Below, piece by piece: positions 36,104 through 44,838 of a stretch of DNA of 64,000 nucleotides. Position 1 is the stretch's first letter; every line of letters starts with the position of its first letter. Source of the DNA: Microtetraspora sp. NBRC 13810. GTDB taxonomy: Bacteria; Actinomycetota; Actinomycetes; Streptosporangiales; Streptosporangiaceae. The stretch is taken from the NCBI RefSeq assembly GCF_030268685.1, contig NZ_BSRQ01000029.1, positions 1 through 64,000 on the forward strand, given 5' to 3'. The notes below the pieces were generated by a model. The model had not been told where the DNA came from and searched no databases. It worked only from the letters and a program-made list of their open reading frames with translations. Both the position numbers and the translations under genes were made by a program.

Positions 36104-36193
36104 CGGAGACCCGGTGTGCCCGGTTACGGACAACGAAAATCCTCAGAAGTCGTCCGAAGTTTTCGTTATCCCGGGCCCACCTGCGGGTCTCCG
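36104..36193. promoter_or_regulatory. Nested 90-base imperfect palindrome
   Basis: Three pairs of arms are nested: CGGAGACCCG 36104-36113 with 36184-36193 (perfect 10 bp), GTGTGCCCGG 36114-36123 with CCGGGCCCAC 36171-36180 (one mismatch), and AACGAAAA 36132-36139 with 36160-36167 (perfect 8 bp). The inner AACGAAAA/TTTTCGTT pair is AT-rich and unlike local DNA. It may be a regulator-binding region or a stem-loop. Confidence 0.8.
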
Positions 36194-36526
36194 TTACAGG
36201 AGCGAAAGCGTCCCGCGCTGGGCGCGACGACAGGAGAGGCACCCGACGATGCTGTACGGACGGGCTGTGCGGAGGTGGACGGCGGCCCCGCCCCAGGCGA
36301 CCGAACGAGCGAGTGAACGACCTGGTCGCGGCGGTGGCAGTGATTCCGTCCCGGCCCTCCCCGGCCCGCGGCGCCATGCCCGCGACCGCACCGCGGGCGA
36401 CACCGCCGAGCGGCACCGTCACTCCCGCGTCGCCCCCCGGCGGCGGCCGGTGGAACCTGACCCGGCCGGTCCGGGACGCCGGAGAGCTCCCACCCCTACT
36501 CCCTTCCGCGAAGGACCTCATCACTC

Positions 36527-38029
36527 ATGAGTCACAGCAATCCGCGTGTCACCGCGGCGGCGCCGCGAGCCCGCCGTCTGGCGCTCGCGGGCGTCCTCGC
36601 CGTCGTCGTGGGCGCCTCCGTGGCGAATGGAGCCGTCCCCGCCAGCGCGGCGGCGGCGGTCCCGCTGTCGCAGGACCGTCCGGCCACCGCCTCCTCGGCC
36701 GAGCGGGGCGACCTGTCCGCGTCGGCGGCGGTGGACGGCGACACGAGCACCCGCTGGTCGAGCAGGTTCGCCGACCCGCAGTGGTTGCAGGTGGACCTGG
36801 GCAGGGCCACCGCGATCAAGAAGGTCGTGCTGCACTGGGAGCGCTCGTACGCCAAGGCGTTCCGGATCCAGACGTCCGACGACGGCACGCAGTGGAAGAA
36901 CGTCTACTCGACGACGGCCGGCAAGGGCGGTGTGGAGACGGTCAACGTGTCGGGCAACGGGCGGTTCGTCCGGCTGTACGCGACGAAGCGGGCCGGGCAG
37001 TACGGCGTGTCCCTGTTCGAGTTCCAGGTGTTCGGCAAGGCGGGCGCCACGACGCCCGAGCCCACGCCGACCTCGCAGCCGAGCACCACCCCCAAGCCCA
37101 CCGGCTCCCCGAAGCCGACCACCACCCCCAAGCCGAGCACCCCGCCGACCAGCACCCCCAAGCCGACCGCCACCCCCAAGCCGACCGTCACCCCGACCGC
37201 CACCTCGACGAGGACGACCCCGCCGACCACGCCGGATGACGGCCTGCCCAAGGGCCCGGTGCCCGCGGGCGCGGTGCGGGTGGCGGAGTTCCTGGCCGAG
37301 TGTGAGTTCTCGCACCGCCTGGCCGACGACCCGATCGTGCTGCCGGGACTGTCGGGCGCCTCGCACATGCACGACTTCTTCGGCAACGACACCACCGACG
37401 CCAAGACCAACCTGGCGAGCCTGCTCCAGGGCGACAGCACCTGCGACCCGAAGATCGACCTGTCCTCCTACTGGGTGCCGACCCTCTACGACGGCGCCAA
37501 GGAGGTCGCGCCCAGCAGCGCCACGTTCTACTACCTGGGTGAGGGCGTCCGCGACGAGCTCGCCGCGCAGACCCGGGCCTTCCCGCAGGGGCTGCGGGTC
37601 GTGGCCGGCAACGCCAAGGCCACCGGCCCGGACAGCACCAGCAGCGCGCGCTGGTCGTGCCTGCACGCCGGCCAGGTCGGCGCGTCCAAGAACTTCGTGA
37701 CCTGCCCGGCGGGCACGAAGCTGGAGACCTACCTGGACTTCCCGCACTGCTGGGACGGCAAGAACCTGGACTCCGCCGACCACAAGAGCCACATGTCCTA
37801 CCCGGTGGGCAACGCCTGCCCGGCCACGCACCCGGTCGTGGTGCCGAAGCTGCGCATGGTGCTGCGGTACACCCTCAACGGCAACCCGGCCGACTTCAAA
37901 CTCGCCTCCGGCCCGGGTTACACGATGCACGGCGACTTCTTCAACGCCTGGCCGACCGGAGAGCTGGAGCGGCGGATCCGCGACTGCATCCGCCCGAAGG
38001 TCAAGTGCGGCGCCGACGGCACCCCGTGA
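36527..38029 (+). CDS. Secreted discoidin (F5/8 C) - DUF1996 protein
   Basis: A 500-residue exported protein: a Sec signal (about 17-42, LALAGVLAVVVGASVANGAV), a discoidin/CBM32 domain (about 50-168, including DTSTRWSSRFADPQWLQVDL and QYGVSLFEFQVFG), a Pro/Thr/Lys stalk (172-243) and a C-terminal DUF1996 domain (about 262-490) with SHMHDFFGN, TLYDGAKEVAP, DFPHCWDGKNLDS and YTMHGDFFNAW. DUF1996 occurs in secreted fungal and actinomycete proteins, often with carbohydrate-binding modules; a carbohydrate role is inferred. It is divergent from the sigma-hydrolase fusion. Confidence 0.9.
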   Translation: MSHSNPRVTAAAPRARRLALAGVLAVVVGASVANGAVPASAAAAVPLSQDRPATASSAERGDLSASAAVDGDTSTRWSSRFADPQWLQVDLGRATAIKKVVLHWERSYAKAFRIQTSDDGTQWKNVYSTTAGKGGVETVNVSGNGRFVRLYATKRAGQYGVSLFEFQVFGKAGATTPEPTPTSQPSTTPKPTGSPKPTTTPKPSTPPTSTPKPTATPKPTVTPTATSTRTTPPTTPDDGLPKGPVPAGAVRVAEFLAECEFSHRLADDPIVLPGLSGASHMHDFFGNDTTDAKTNLASLLQGDSTCDPKIDLSSYWVPTLYDGAKEVAPSSATFYYLGEGVRDELAAQTRAFPQGLRVVAGNAKATGPDSTSSARWSCLHAGQVGASKNFVTCPAGTKLETYLDFPHCWDGKNLDSADHKSHMSYPVGNACPATHPVVVPKLRMVLRYTLNGNPADFKLASGPGYTMHGDFFNAWPTGELERRIRDCIRPKVKCGADGTP

Positions 38030-38073
38030 CCCGGCCCGCCTCCCGGCGGTGACCTGCTCGTAAGACCCCGCGC

Positions 38074-38104
38074 GGCGAGGCCCGGTGTGATGCCGGGCCT
38101 CGCC
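38074..38104. terminator. Hairpin terminator after the DUF1996 gene
   Basis: Arms 38074-38085 and 38093-38104 pair perfectly over 12 bp with a 7-base loop, 45 bases after the stop. It separates the gene from the DUF305 gene. Confidence 0.75.
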
Positions 38105-38129
38105 CCGCGCCCCGTCGGAAGGGGACGAC

Positions 38130-38771
38130 ATGAAAGCGGCCACTGTGGGCGCGCCGGTGCTCGCCGTACTCTCCCTGCTACTGGTGGCACGATGCGTCGC
38201 GGCCCAGCCGACGCACTCGGCCGCCGACCACCTGGCCGTGGCCCAGCCCGCCGTCACGCCGGTCGTCACGGCGTCCGGCGCGGCGGCGACCTTCAACGCC
38301 ACCGACGTCGCCTGGCTGCAACTGCTCATCCCGATGACCGAGCAGGCGCTGCCCGTGCTGGACGCGGCGCGCGGCAGGACCACCGATCCCCGGCTGCTCG
38401 GGCTCGCCGCGCGGATGGGCGTGGAGCACCGCGCCCAGCTCCGCACGTTGCGGGACCTGCTGCGGCGCAGCGGCACGCCCGGCGTCAACGTGCACGAGGG
38501 GCACAACATGCCGGGCATGGTGACCCCCGCCGAGCTGGCGGACGGCGAACGGGCCGAGGGCGCCGGCTTCGACCGGTTCTTCACCGAGCACATCGGCGAA
38601 TACCTGCGGCAGTCGGTCCTGGTGGCCGAGGGCGAGAAGGGCTCGGGCGCCGACCGGGACACCAAGGCGTTCGCCGCCGCCATGGGCAGGGCCCGCGCCG
38701 GGGAACTCGCCCAGCTCACCTCGGACCCGGCCGGACCGCCTTCGCGGACGCCCGCCGGTACGGCCCGCTGA
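38130..38771 (+). CDS. DUF305 family secreted protein
   Basis: Encodes 213 residues: a signal-like hydrophobic N-terminus (VLAVLSLLLVARCVAAQ), then a DUF305 domain with DVAWLQLLIPMTEQALPVLD, ARMGVEHRAQLRTLRDLL and MPGMVTPAELADGE. Classical DUF305 has HxxMI and MxxHH metal-binding motifs; here several of these His are replaced (LLIPMTEQA), so metal binding may be weak. It is followed 12 bases later by the flavoprotein gene, probably one operon. Confidence 0.8.
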   Translation: MKAATVGAPVLAVLSLLLVARCVAAQPTHSAADHLAVAQPAVTPVVTASGAAATFNATDVAWLQLLIPMTEQALPVLDAARGRTTDPRLLGLAARMGVEHRAQLRTLRDLLRRSGTPGVNVHEGHNMPGMVTPAELADGERAEGAGFDRFFTEHIGEYLRQSVLVAEGEKGSGADRDTKAFAAAMGRARAGELAQLTSDPAGPPSRTPAGTAR

Positions 38772-38783
38772 TCGAGAGGTAAC

Positions 38784-40229
38784 GTGCGCACCGCCGACCG
38801 CCAGCACGCCGTACGCGTCTCCGGCTCCGCCGCCGCGCCGACCCCGCACGCCCGGCGCCACGCGGCGGCGGCGGCAGGACGGCGGCGGCGCGACGAGCCG
38901 CGGCGGACGCCCGCGCGGGCGCAGGCGAACCCGCGCCTGGTGCTCGCCGCCGTCCACGCGGGCGCGGCGCTCGCGACCACGGGCTGCTGGACCGGCCTGG
39001 GCTCCCTGGCCGGGCCCGCCGACTGGTTCGGCTGGACGGGACGGCTGACCGGGCTGCTCGCCGGGTACGCGTGCGCCGTGCTGCTCGTGCTCGTGGCCCG
39101 GATCCCGGCGCTGGACCGGGGGATCGGCACCGACCGGCTGGCCCGCTGGCACGCGGCCGGCGGCCGGTACACGATCGTCCTGACCCTCGTCCACCTGGTG
39201 TGCGCCACGGCGGCGCATGTCGCCCGCGAGGGCGCCGGGGCGGTCGAGGGGACCATCCGCCTCGTCGTGGACGGCCCCGGGATGCCCGAGGCCGTCGCCG
39301 GCACGGCGCTGCTCGTCGGCGTCGCGATCGTCTCGGTCCGCGAGGCGCGGCGCAGGCTGAGCTACGAGATCTGGCACTACCTGCACTTCGCGACCTACGC
39401 CGCGGTCTTCCTCGCCTTCGCCCACCAGCTCACCGGCCCCGACTTCGAGGACAGCCCGCTCATGCGCCTGCTCTGGCGCGCCCTGTACCTCTCCGCCTGC
39501 GCCGCCCTGCTCTGGCACCGCTTCCTCACCCCGGTACGGCGGGCGCTGCGGCACCGGCTGCGCGTGGCGCACATCCAGCTCGAATCACCCGCCGTCGTCT
39601 CGGTCTACCTGACCGGCGAGCACCTGGACGAGCTGCGCGCCGAACCCGGGCAGTTCTTCCGCTGGCGGTTCCTGGCCCCCGGGATGTGGTGGACGGCCAA
39701 CCCCTACTCGCTCTCCGCGCCCGCCAACCCGCGGTTCCTGCGCATCACGGTGAAGGGGGTCGGCGACCACAGCCGCGCCCTCGGCCGGCTGCGCCCGGGG
39801 ACCCGGGTCTGGGCGGAGGGACCGTACGGCGCCCTCACCGCGGCCCGGCAGCGCGGGCGCAAGGTGCTGCTGATCGGCGGCGGGGTGGGCATCAGCCCGC
39901 TGCGCACGCTCTTCGAGACGCTGCCCGGCGAGGTGACCCTCGTCTACATGGCCCGCAGGGACGAGGACCTGGTGCTCCGCCGGGAACTGGACCACATCGC
40001 CGCCGTGCGCGGAGCCACGATCCACTACACCGTGGACGACCTCTACGGCTCGACCAACGGTCGTTCCGTGCCCCTCACCGGACGTCATCTGCGCACCCTG
40101 ATCCCCGGGCTGCCCGGCTACGACGTCTACCTGTGCGGGCCGAGCGGGATGACGACCGCGGCCCGGCACGCGCTGCGCCGGGCGGGCGTGCCGAGCCGCC
40201 GGATCCACCTTGAGTGCTTCGATTTCTGA
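38784..40229 (+). CDS. Ferric-reductase-like transmembrane flavoprotein
   Basis: Encodes 481 residues: an Arg/Ala-rich N-terminus, six membrane helices (about 50-250) with His pairs typical of haem b binding (RWHAAGGRYTIVLTLVHLVC, EIWHYLHFATYAAVFLAFAH), and a FAD/NAD(P) oxidoreductase domain (about 265-481) with NPYSLSAPAN, VLLIGGGVGISPLRTLFE and DVYLCGPSGMTTAARHALRR. It moves electrons from NAD(P)H through FAD and haem across the membrane, like ferric or superoxide-generating reductases. GTG start with AGAGG upstream. It lies 12 bases after the DUF305 gene. Confidence 0.9.
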   Translation: MRTADRQHAVRVSGSAAAPTPHARRHAAAAAGRRRRDEPRRTPARAQANPRLVLAAVHAGAALATTGCWTGLGSLAGPADWFGWTGRLTGLLAGYACAVLLVLVARIPALDRGIGTDRLARWHAAGGRYTIVLTLVHLVCATAAHVAREGAGAVEGTIRLVVDGPGMPEAVAGTALLVGVAIVSVREARRRLSYEIWHYLHFATYAAVFLAFAHQLTGPDFEDSPLMRLLWRALYLSACAALLWHRFLTPVRRALRHRLRVAHIQLESPAVVSVYLTGEHLDELRAEPGQFFRWRFLAPGMWWTANPYSLSAPANPRFLRITVKGVGDHSRALGRLRPGTRVWAEGPYGALTAARQRGRKVLLIGGGVGISPLRTLFETLPGEVTLVYMARRDEDLVLRRELDHIAAVRGATIHYTVDDLYGSTNGRSVPLTGRHLRTLIPGLPGYDVYLCGPSGMTTAARHALRRAGVPSRRIHLECFDF

Positions 40230-40267
40230 ACGCGGGACCCGATGCGGCATCAGGGACCGATGGCGCA

Positions 40268-40273
40268 TATGGT
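40268..40273 (+). promoter_or_regulatory. -10 element of lpd (TATGGT)
   Basis: TATGGT ends 7 bases before ATG 40281 and decides that start among several upstream in-frame ATGs; a leaderless mRNA is predicted. Confidence 0.55.
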
Positions 40274-40280
40274 CCGGTTC

Positions 40281-41681
40281 ATGAGCAGTCACTATGACGT
40301 GGTGGTGCTGGGCGCGGGTCCCGGCGGGTACACGGCGGCGGTACGCGCGGCGCAGCTCGGGATGAGCGTGGCCGTCGTCGAGGAGCGTTACTGGGGTGGG
40401 GTGTGCCTCAACGTGGGCTGCATCCCGTCCAAGGCGCTGCTGCGCAACGCGGAGCTCGCCCACCTGTTCACCCAGGAGGCCAAGACCTTCGGCATCCAGG
40501 TGGAGGGCAAGGTCACCTTCGACTACGGCGAGGCGTTCAGGCGCAGCCGCAAGGTCGCGGACGGCCGGGTCAAGGGCGTCCACTTCCTGATGAAGAAGAA
40601 CAAGATCACCGAGTACGACGGCCGGGGCACGTTCACCGACGCGAACACCCTCCAGGTGGCCAGAAGCGACGGCGGCACGGAGACGGTCACCTTCGACCAC
40701 TGCATCATCGCGGCCGGCGCGACCACCAGGCTGCTGCCGGGCACCTCGCTGAGCGAGCGGGTCGTGACCTACGAGGAGCAGATCCTCAGCGACGAGCTCC
40801 CCGAGAGCATCGTCATCGCCGGGGCGGGCGCGATCGGCGTGGAGTTCGCCTACGTGCTGCACAACTACGGCGTCAAGGTGACGATCGTGGAGTTCCTGGA
40901 CCGCCTGGTGCCGCTGGAGGACGAGGAGGTCTCCGCCGAGCTGGCCCGCCGGTACAAGCGGCTGGGGATCGAGGTCCTGACCTCCACCCGGGTCGAGTCG
41001 ATCGACGACTCCGGGGACAAGGTCCGCGTCACCGTGTCCAGGAACGGCGAGAAGCAGACCCTGGACGCCGACAAGGTACTCCAGGCGATCGGCTTCCAGC
41101 CGCGGGTCGAGGGCTACGGCCTGGACAAGACCGGCGTCCGGCTGACCGAGCGGGGCGCGATCGACGTGGACGGGCGGTGCCGTACGAACGTGCCGCACAT
41201 CTTCGCGATCGGTGACGTGACGGCCAAGCTCATGCTGGCGCACGCGGCCGAGTCGATGGGCATCATCGCCGCCGAGACCATCGCCGACGAGGAGACGATG
41301 GAGCTCGACTACGTGATGATCCCGCGGGCGACCTACTGCCAGCCGCAGGTGGCCAGCTTCGGCTACACCGAGGCGCAGGCGCGGGAGAAGGGCTTCGACG
41401 TGAAGGTCGTCAAGTTCCCCTTCACCGCGAACGCCAAGGCGCACGGCCTCGGCGACCCGGTGGGCTTCGTCAAGATCCTCAGCGACGCGAAGTACGGCGA
41501 GCTGCTCGGCGCCCACCTCATCGGCCCGGAGGTCACCGAGCTGCTCCCCGAGCTGACCCTCGCCCAGCAGTGGGACCTCACGGTCAACGAGGTCGCCAGG
41601 AATGTGCACGCGCACCCCACCCTCGGCGAGGCGGTCAAGGAGGCGATCCACGGCCTGGCCGGACACATGATCAATATGTGA
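40281..41681 (+). CDS. lpdA: Dihydrolipoyl dehydrogenase
   Basis: The E3 flavoenzyme of 2-oxoacid dehydrogenase complexes, reoxidising dihydrolipoamide with NAD. The 466 residues carry the FAD motif [20 protein letters not shown], the redox disulfide [13 protein letters not shown], the NAD motif [20 protein letters not shown], the [20 protein letters not shown] flavin segment and the C-terminal His-Glu pair in [16 protein letters not shown]. The length is standard. It stands alone, without E1/E2 genes, as commonly seen in actinomycetes. Confidence 0.96.
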   Translation: MSSHYDVVVLGAGPGGYTAAVRAAQLGMSVAVVEERYWGGVCLNVGCIPSKALLRNAELAHLFTQEAKTFGIQVEGKVTFDYGEAFRRSRKVADGRVKGVHFLMKKNKITEYDGRGTFTDANTLQVARSDGGTETVTFDHCIIAAGATTRLLPGTSLSERVVTYEEQILSDELPESIVIAGAGAIGVEFAYVLHNYGVKVTIVEFLDRLVPLEDEEVSAELARRYKRLGIEVLTSTRVESIDDSGDKVRVTVSRNGEKQTLDADKVLQAIGFQPRVEGYGLDKTGVRLTERGAIDVDGRCRTNVPHIFAIGDVTAKLMLAHAAESMGIIAAETIADEETMELDYVMIPRATYCQPQVASFGYTEAQAREKGFDVKVVKFPFTANAKAHGLGDPVGFVKILSDAKYGELLGAHLIGPEVTELLPELTLAQQWDLTVNEVARNVHAHPTLGEAVKEAIHGLAGHMINM

Positions 41682-41921
41682 GCGCCTTATTCATCCGGCG
41701 GTCCGGGAAATGGCGGGTGCGGAATTCGCCGGTGGAAATACCAGCGGAATGGCTGGCTATATGGGTTTTACGCCCGCTCGCCGGCGGCCGGGCAACACGC
41801 CGGCGACGATGCACGACGCCCACCGGATCGCCTCCGCCGTGGGGCCGCCGCCGTGCCGAGGTCGTGCCCGGCCGGTGACGAGGCTATGGCGACGGCGGTG
41901 CCCGCGGGGCAGGCTGATGCC

Positions 41922-42845
41922 ATGCACATCACCGACATCCGCACATATCCGCTCAAGTCGGCTGCCGGGTGGCCGGTGGACGAGGCGGTGGTCGAACCCT
42001 GGGGGCTGCGCGGCGACCGCCGGTGGGCGGTGATCGACGAGCGGGGCGCCCCACTGACGGCGGCCGACTGGCCACGGATGCTCGCGGTGACCGCCACCCA
42101 CCTGCCTCGCGGACCGCTGACCGTCGCCCACCCACCTGGCGGACCGCTGACCGCCGCTCACCCGCCCGGCGGACCGGTGACCGCCGCCCGCGCGCCCGGC
42201 GGGGTGGTGGACGGCGGTCTGCTGGTGGCCGCCCCCGGGCTGCCGGAGCTGGAGATCCCCGTCCCGGCGGGCGGCGGGCACGTCCCGGTCGGGTTCAGCG
42301 GTCTGGAGCGGGCGGTACCGGCCGGCGACCCGGCGCACGACTGGTTCACCCGCCTCCTGGGCCGCCCGGCCAGGCTCGTCTGGCTGGACGACCCCGCCCG
42401 CCGGTCGATCGACCCGGCGCACGGCGGCCGGCCGGGCGAGGTGGTGAGCTTCGCCTGGGACGCGCCGCTGCACCTGATCTCCGCCTCCTCGCTCGACCTG
42501 CTCGACCGCTGGATCGCCGAAGGCGCGGCGGAACGCGGGGAGGAGCCGCCGGGCCCGCTGGACCCGGCGCGCTTCCGGCCGAGCGTGGTGGTCGGCGGCG
42601 CGGAGCCGTACGCCGAGGACGGGTGGCGGCTGGTGCGGATCGGCGAGATCGACTACCGGGTCTCGGAACGCTGCGACCGGTGCGCCATGACCACGATCGA
42701 TCCCGTCAGCCGGGACCGGGGCAAGGAGCCGCTCCGCACCCTGGCGAGGCATCGCAGGTGGGACGGGAAGACCTGGTTCGGCATCCGGCTGGTGCCGCGC
42801 CGGCCGGGCACGCTGCGGGTGGGCGATCCGGTCGCCGTCCGGTGA
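41922..42845 (+). CDS. MOSC-domain protein with repeat-expanded linker
   Basis: Encodes 307 residues: an N-terminal MOSC beta-barrel part (ITDIRTYPLKSAAGWPVDEA, LRGDRRWAVIDERG) and a C-terminal MOSC domain with RFRPSVVVGG and RCDRCAMTTIDP, whose second Cys matches the molybdenum-ligand Cys of YcbX/mARC proteins. Between them residues about 60-95 are a run of PPGGPLTAAH-like repeats from a 30-bp tandem repeat. The protein may reduce N-hydroxylated compounds using molybdenum cofactor. Electron partner unknown. Confidence 0.88.
   Translation: MHITDIRTYPLKSAAGWPVDEAVVEPWGLRGDRRWAVIDERGAPLTAADWPRMLAVTATHLPRGPLTVAHPPGGPLTAAHPPGGPVTAARAPGGVVDGGLLVAAPGLPELEIPVPAGGGHVPVGFSGLERAVPAGDPAHDWFTRLLGRPARLVWLDDPARRSIDPAHGGRPGEVVSFAWDAPLHLISASSLDLLDRWIAEGAAERGEEPPGPLDPARFRPSVVVGGAEPYAEDGWRLVRIGEIDYRVSERCDRCAMTTIDPVSRDRGKEPLRTLARHRRWDGKTWFGIRLVPRRPGTLRVGDPVAVR
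42101..42202. repeat. 30-bp degenerate tandem repeats in the MOSC gene
   Basis: The core GGACCG(C/G)TGA recurs at 42111, 42141 and 42171, an exact 30-base period, encoding HPPGGPLTAA-like units. A weaker first unit begins near 42085. Confidence 0.85.
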
Positions 42846-42866
42846 GGGGCAGGGGGACGGGCCGGT

Positions 42867-43100
42867 TCAGGTGATCAGGTCGTCGAACTCGCCGTCCTTG
42901 GCGCCCAGGATGAAGGCGTTGATCTCGGCCGCCGTGTAGACCAGCGCGGGGCCGTCGGGGTGGCGGGAGTTGCGCAGCGCCACCTCGCCGTGGGGCAGGG
43001 CCGCGACCTCGACGCAGTTGCCGTTCGGATTGCTGAAGCGGCTCTTCCGCCACGTCACCGTGAGCCTGTCGGCGGCGATGCCGTTGATGATCTGCTCCAT
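42867..43100 (-). CDS. DUF397 protein
   Basis: Encodes 77 residues with the DUF397 core VTWRKSRFSNPNGNCVEVAA followed by VALRNSRHPDGPALVYTAAE and an Ile/Phe-rich end. DUF397 proteins sit beside WhiJ-like helix-turn-helix regulators in actinomycetes and probably modulate them, influencing development or secondary metabolism. Its regulator partner lies 150 bases upstream on the same strand. Confidence 0.92.
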   Translation of the reverse strand: MEQIINGIAADRLTVTWRKSRFSNPNGNCVEVAALPHGEVALRNSRHPDGPALVYTAAEINAFILGAKDGEFDDLIT

Positions 43101-43250
43101 GCTGCGCTCCCCGGGAGATCATATGGACGTGCGGATGCACGTGCATTTGGCCTTGCAAACCGCAAGATACGGCATGGAACGATCAAAGATCCGGCATACC
43201 GGGGGATTGTGGGGCTGGTGTGACGGAAGGAACATCGCACGCAGCACGGG

Positions 43251-44162
43251 TCAGAGCTCGTCAAGCAGCTCCTTCAGGAACCGCCTGCTGGCGGAGACCG
43301 AGTCGGCCTGCACGCACAGCCGGTCCATCACCTGCATGTAACGGTCGGTCTCCTCGCGCTTGTCCAGATAGAGGGCGCTTTCCAACTGCTCCATGTAGAT
43401 GACGTCAGGCAGCTCGGGCTCGGCGAAGCGCAGAATGGAGAACGGCCCACCGGCCGCCGCGTGGCCGCCGCGCTCGAACGGCACGATCTGCACGGTCACA
43501 TTGGGCAACCGGGTCAGCTCCAGCAGGTGCTCGATCTGGCCGCGCATCACGCTCCTGCCGCCGATGGGACGCCGCAGCACGGCCTCGTCCAGCACGGCCC
43601 AGATCATGGGCGGCTGATCCTGGGTGAGCCGGGTCTGCCGCTGCATCCTCAGCGAGGTCCGGCGGTCCAGTTCCTCGGCCGGTGCCGTGGTGTGCGCCAG
43701 CATGATCACCGAGCGGGCGTAGTCCTCGCTCTGCAACAGCCCCGGCACGAACTGGATCTCGTACGACCGGATGGTGGTGGCCGCCTCCTCCAGGCCCACG
43801 TAGACCTCGAACCAGTTCGGCAGCAGGTCGCTGTACTTGTGCCACCAGCCCGGCGTGTTCGCCTGCCGGGCCAGCGCGAGCAGCGGAGCCCGCTCCTCCT
43901 CGGCGACGACGCCGTAGAGGGTCAGCAGGTCGGCGACGTCACGTTCCTTGAAGCTCACCCGGCCCAGCTCCAGGCGGCTGATCTTGGCGTGCGAGGCGCG
44001 GATCGAATGGCCGGCGTCTTCGCGGGAGATGCCTCTGAGGGTGCGCAGCCTGCGGAGCTGGGTGCCGAGCAGCATCCGGAGGATGGTGGGGCCGCCGGTC
44101 CGGGGATAACCGGCGTTGGTTAAGAGGGGTATCGGTCCTGGTTCCGCACGTTCTACACTCAC
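43251..44162 (-). CDS. XRE-family regulator with DUF5753 (WhiJ/Scr1-like)
   Basis: Encodes 303 residues. The helix-turn-helix is near residues 35-85 (LGTQLRRLRTLRGISREDAG, then SHAKISRLELGRVSFKERDV). The C-terminal DUF5753 domain has YVGLEEAATTIRSYEIQFVP, GLLQSEDYARSVI and VQIVPFERGGHAAAGGPFSI. GTG 44162 has GGAG 7 bases upstream. With the DUF397 and ATPase neighbours it forms the WhiJ-like triad of actinomycetes. Direct repeats in the upstream spacer are probable operators. Confidence 0.92.
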   Translation of the reverse strand: MSVERAEPGPIPLLTNAGYPRTGGPTILRMLLGTQLRRLRTLRGISREDAGHSIRASHAKISRLELGRVSFKERDVADLLTLYGVVAEEERAPLLALARQANTPGWWHKYSDLLPNWFEVYVGLEEAATTIRSYEIQFVPGLLQSEDYARSVIMLAHTTAPAEELDRRTSLRMQRQTRLTQDQPPMIWAVLDEAVLRRPIGGRSVMRGQIEHLLELTRLPNVTVQIVPFERGGHAAAGGPFSILRFAEPELPDVIYMEQLESALYLDKREETDRYMQVMDRLCVQADSVSASRRFLKELLDEL

Positions 44163-44231
44163 CTGTTCGCTCCGGGGGCTGGATGAATAATCAACTAGTT
44201 TGACATGTCTGATCACGAACGTACAGGACTC

Positions 44232-44307
44232 GCACATGCATGAGCACATGCAGACGTAACGGTCGAATAGCTCTTGCATCGGTACGGAAGCGATGTACTT
44301 GCATCGG
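44232..44307. promoter_or_regulatory. Direct-repeat operator candidates of the WhiJ-like triad
   Basis: GCACATGCA occurs at 44232-44240 and 44244-44252 (12-base period); CTTGCATCGG occurs at 44273-44282 and 44298-44307 (25-base period). All contain TGCAT/ATGCA cores and lie between the divergent regulator and ATPase genes. A similar ATGCACGTGCA block lies at about 43135-43145, upstream of the DUF397 gene. Confidence 0.55.
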
Positions 44308-44382
44308 AATTGACGCGCGGGAAAGATGGCATGGAAACGACTTGCCTGCCTGTGTGCACCATCCGATCGTTCTGGGGACTTG

Positions 44383-44838
44383 ATGACGACACCCGTAGCA
44401 CGACGGCAAGCCGCGACGGGGGACCCACCTCCAGGCTGGTTGCTCACGGCCCTGGTCGACGATCGCCAGGCCGTACTGCCCGAGCTGGACACCGGAGACC
44501 CGGCCTCGGCCGCGATCGCCCGGGACTTCACCTGTGCCACCCTGACGGAGTGGGACGCGCAGGACCATACCTTCGACGCCCAGCTCATCATCTCCGAGCT
44601 CGTCACCAACGCGATGCGGCACGTCGGCGGGCGGATCGGCGTCTACCTGCTCCGCGACGGCTCCCGGCTGGCGTGCGCGGTGACCGACTCCGGCTCCTCG
44701 CTTCCCGTCGTCGGCGCGGAGGACTGCTTCGCCGAGTCCGGACGCGGCCTCCAGCTCGTCCAGGCCATGAGCTCCGCGTGGGGCTGCATGCTGGACCATG
44801 GCCGCGGCAAACTCGTCTGGGTCGTCCTCGCCCCCTGA
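44383..44838 (+). CDS. ATP-binding anti-sigma-like protein (HATPase_c_2)
   Basis: Encodes 151 residues of the GHKL kinase-like fold: QLIISELVTNAMRHVGGRIG (N box with the Asn), VTDSGSSLPV (G1 box) and GRGLQLVQAMSSAWGC (G2). Such short ATPases resemble RsbW/SpoIIAB-type anti-sigma kinases. It is divergent from the WhiJ-like regulator and completes the typical triad; the sigma target, if any, is not nearby. Confidence 0.88.
   Translation: MTTPVARRQAATGDPPPGWLLTALVDDRQAVLPELDTGDPASAAIARDFTCATLTEWDAQDHTFDAQLIISELVTNAMRHVGGRIGVYLLRDGSRLACAVTDSGSSLPVVGAEDCFAESGRGLQLVQAMSSAWGCMLDHGRGKLVWVVLAP

Larger units (their letters stand above)
35991..36526. other. 536-base divergent regulatory spacer
   Basis: No gene is evident. 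The spacer separates the divergent sigma-hydrolase and discoidin-DUF1996 genes. It contains a duplicated 17-bp element next to the sigma gene and a nested 90-base palindrome further out; the right-hand 330 bases are plain high-GC DNA. Confidence 0.6.

Noticed and set aside
41682-41921. Possible small gene upstream of the MOSC gene (frame from 41710)
   Set aside because: The frame runs on into the MOSC gene, has no family resemblance and no ribosome site; treated as spacer.
44163-44609. N-terminal extension of the WhiJ-like regulator to 44609
   Set aside because: It would overlap the divergent ATPase gene and the operator-like repeats; GTG 44162 has a ribosome site.
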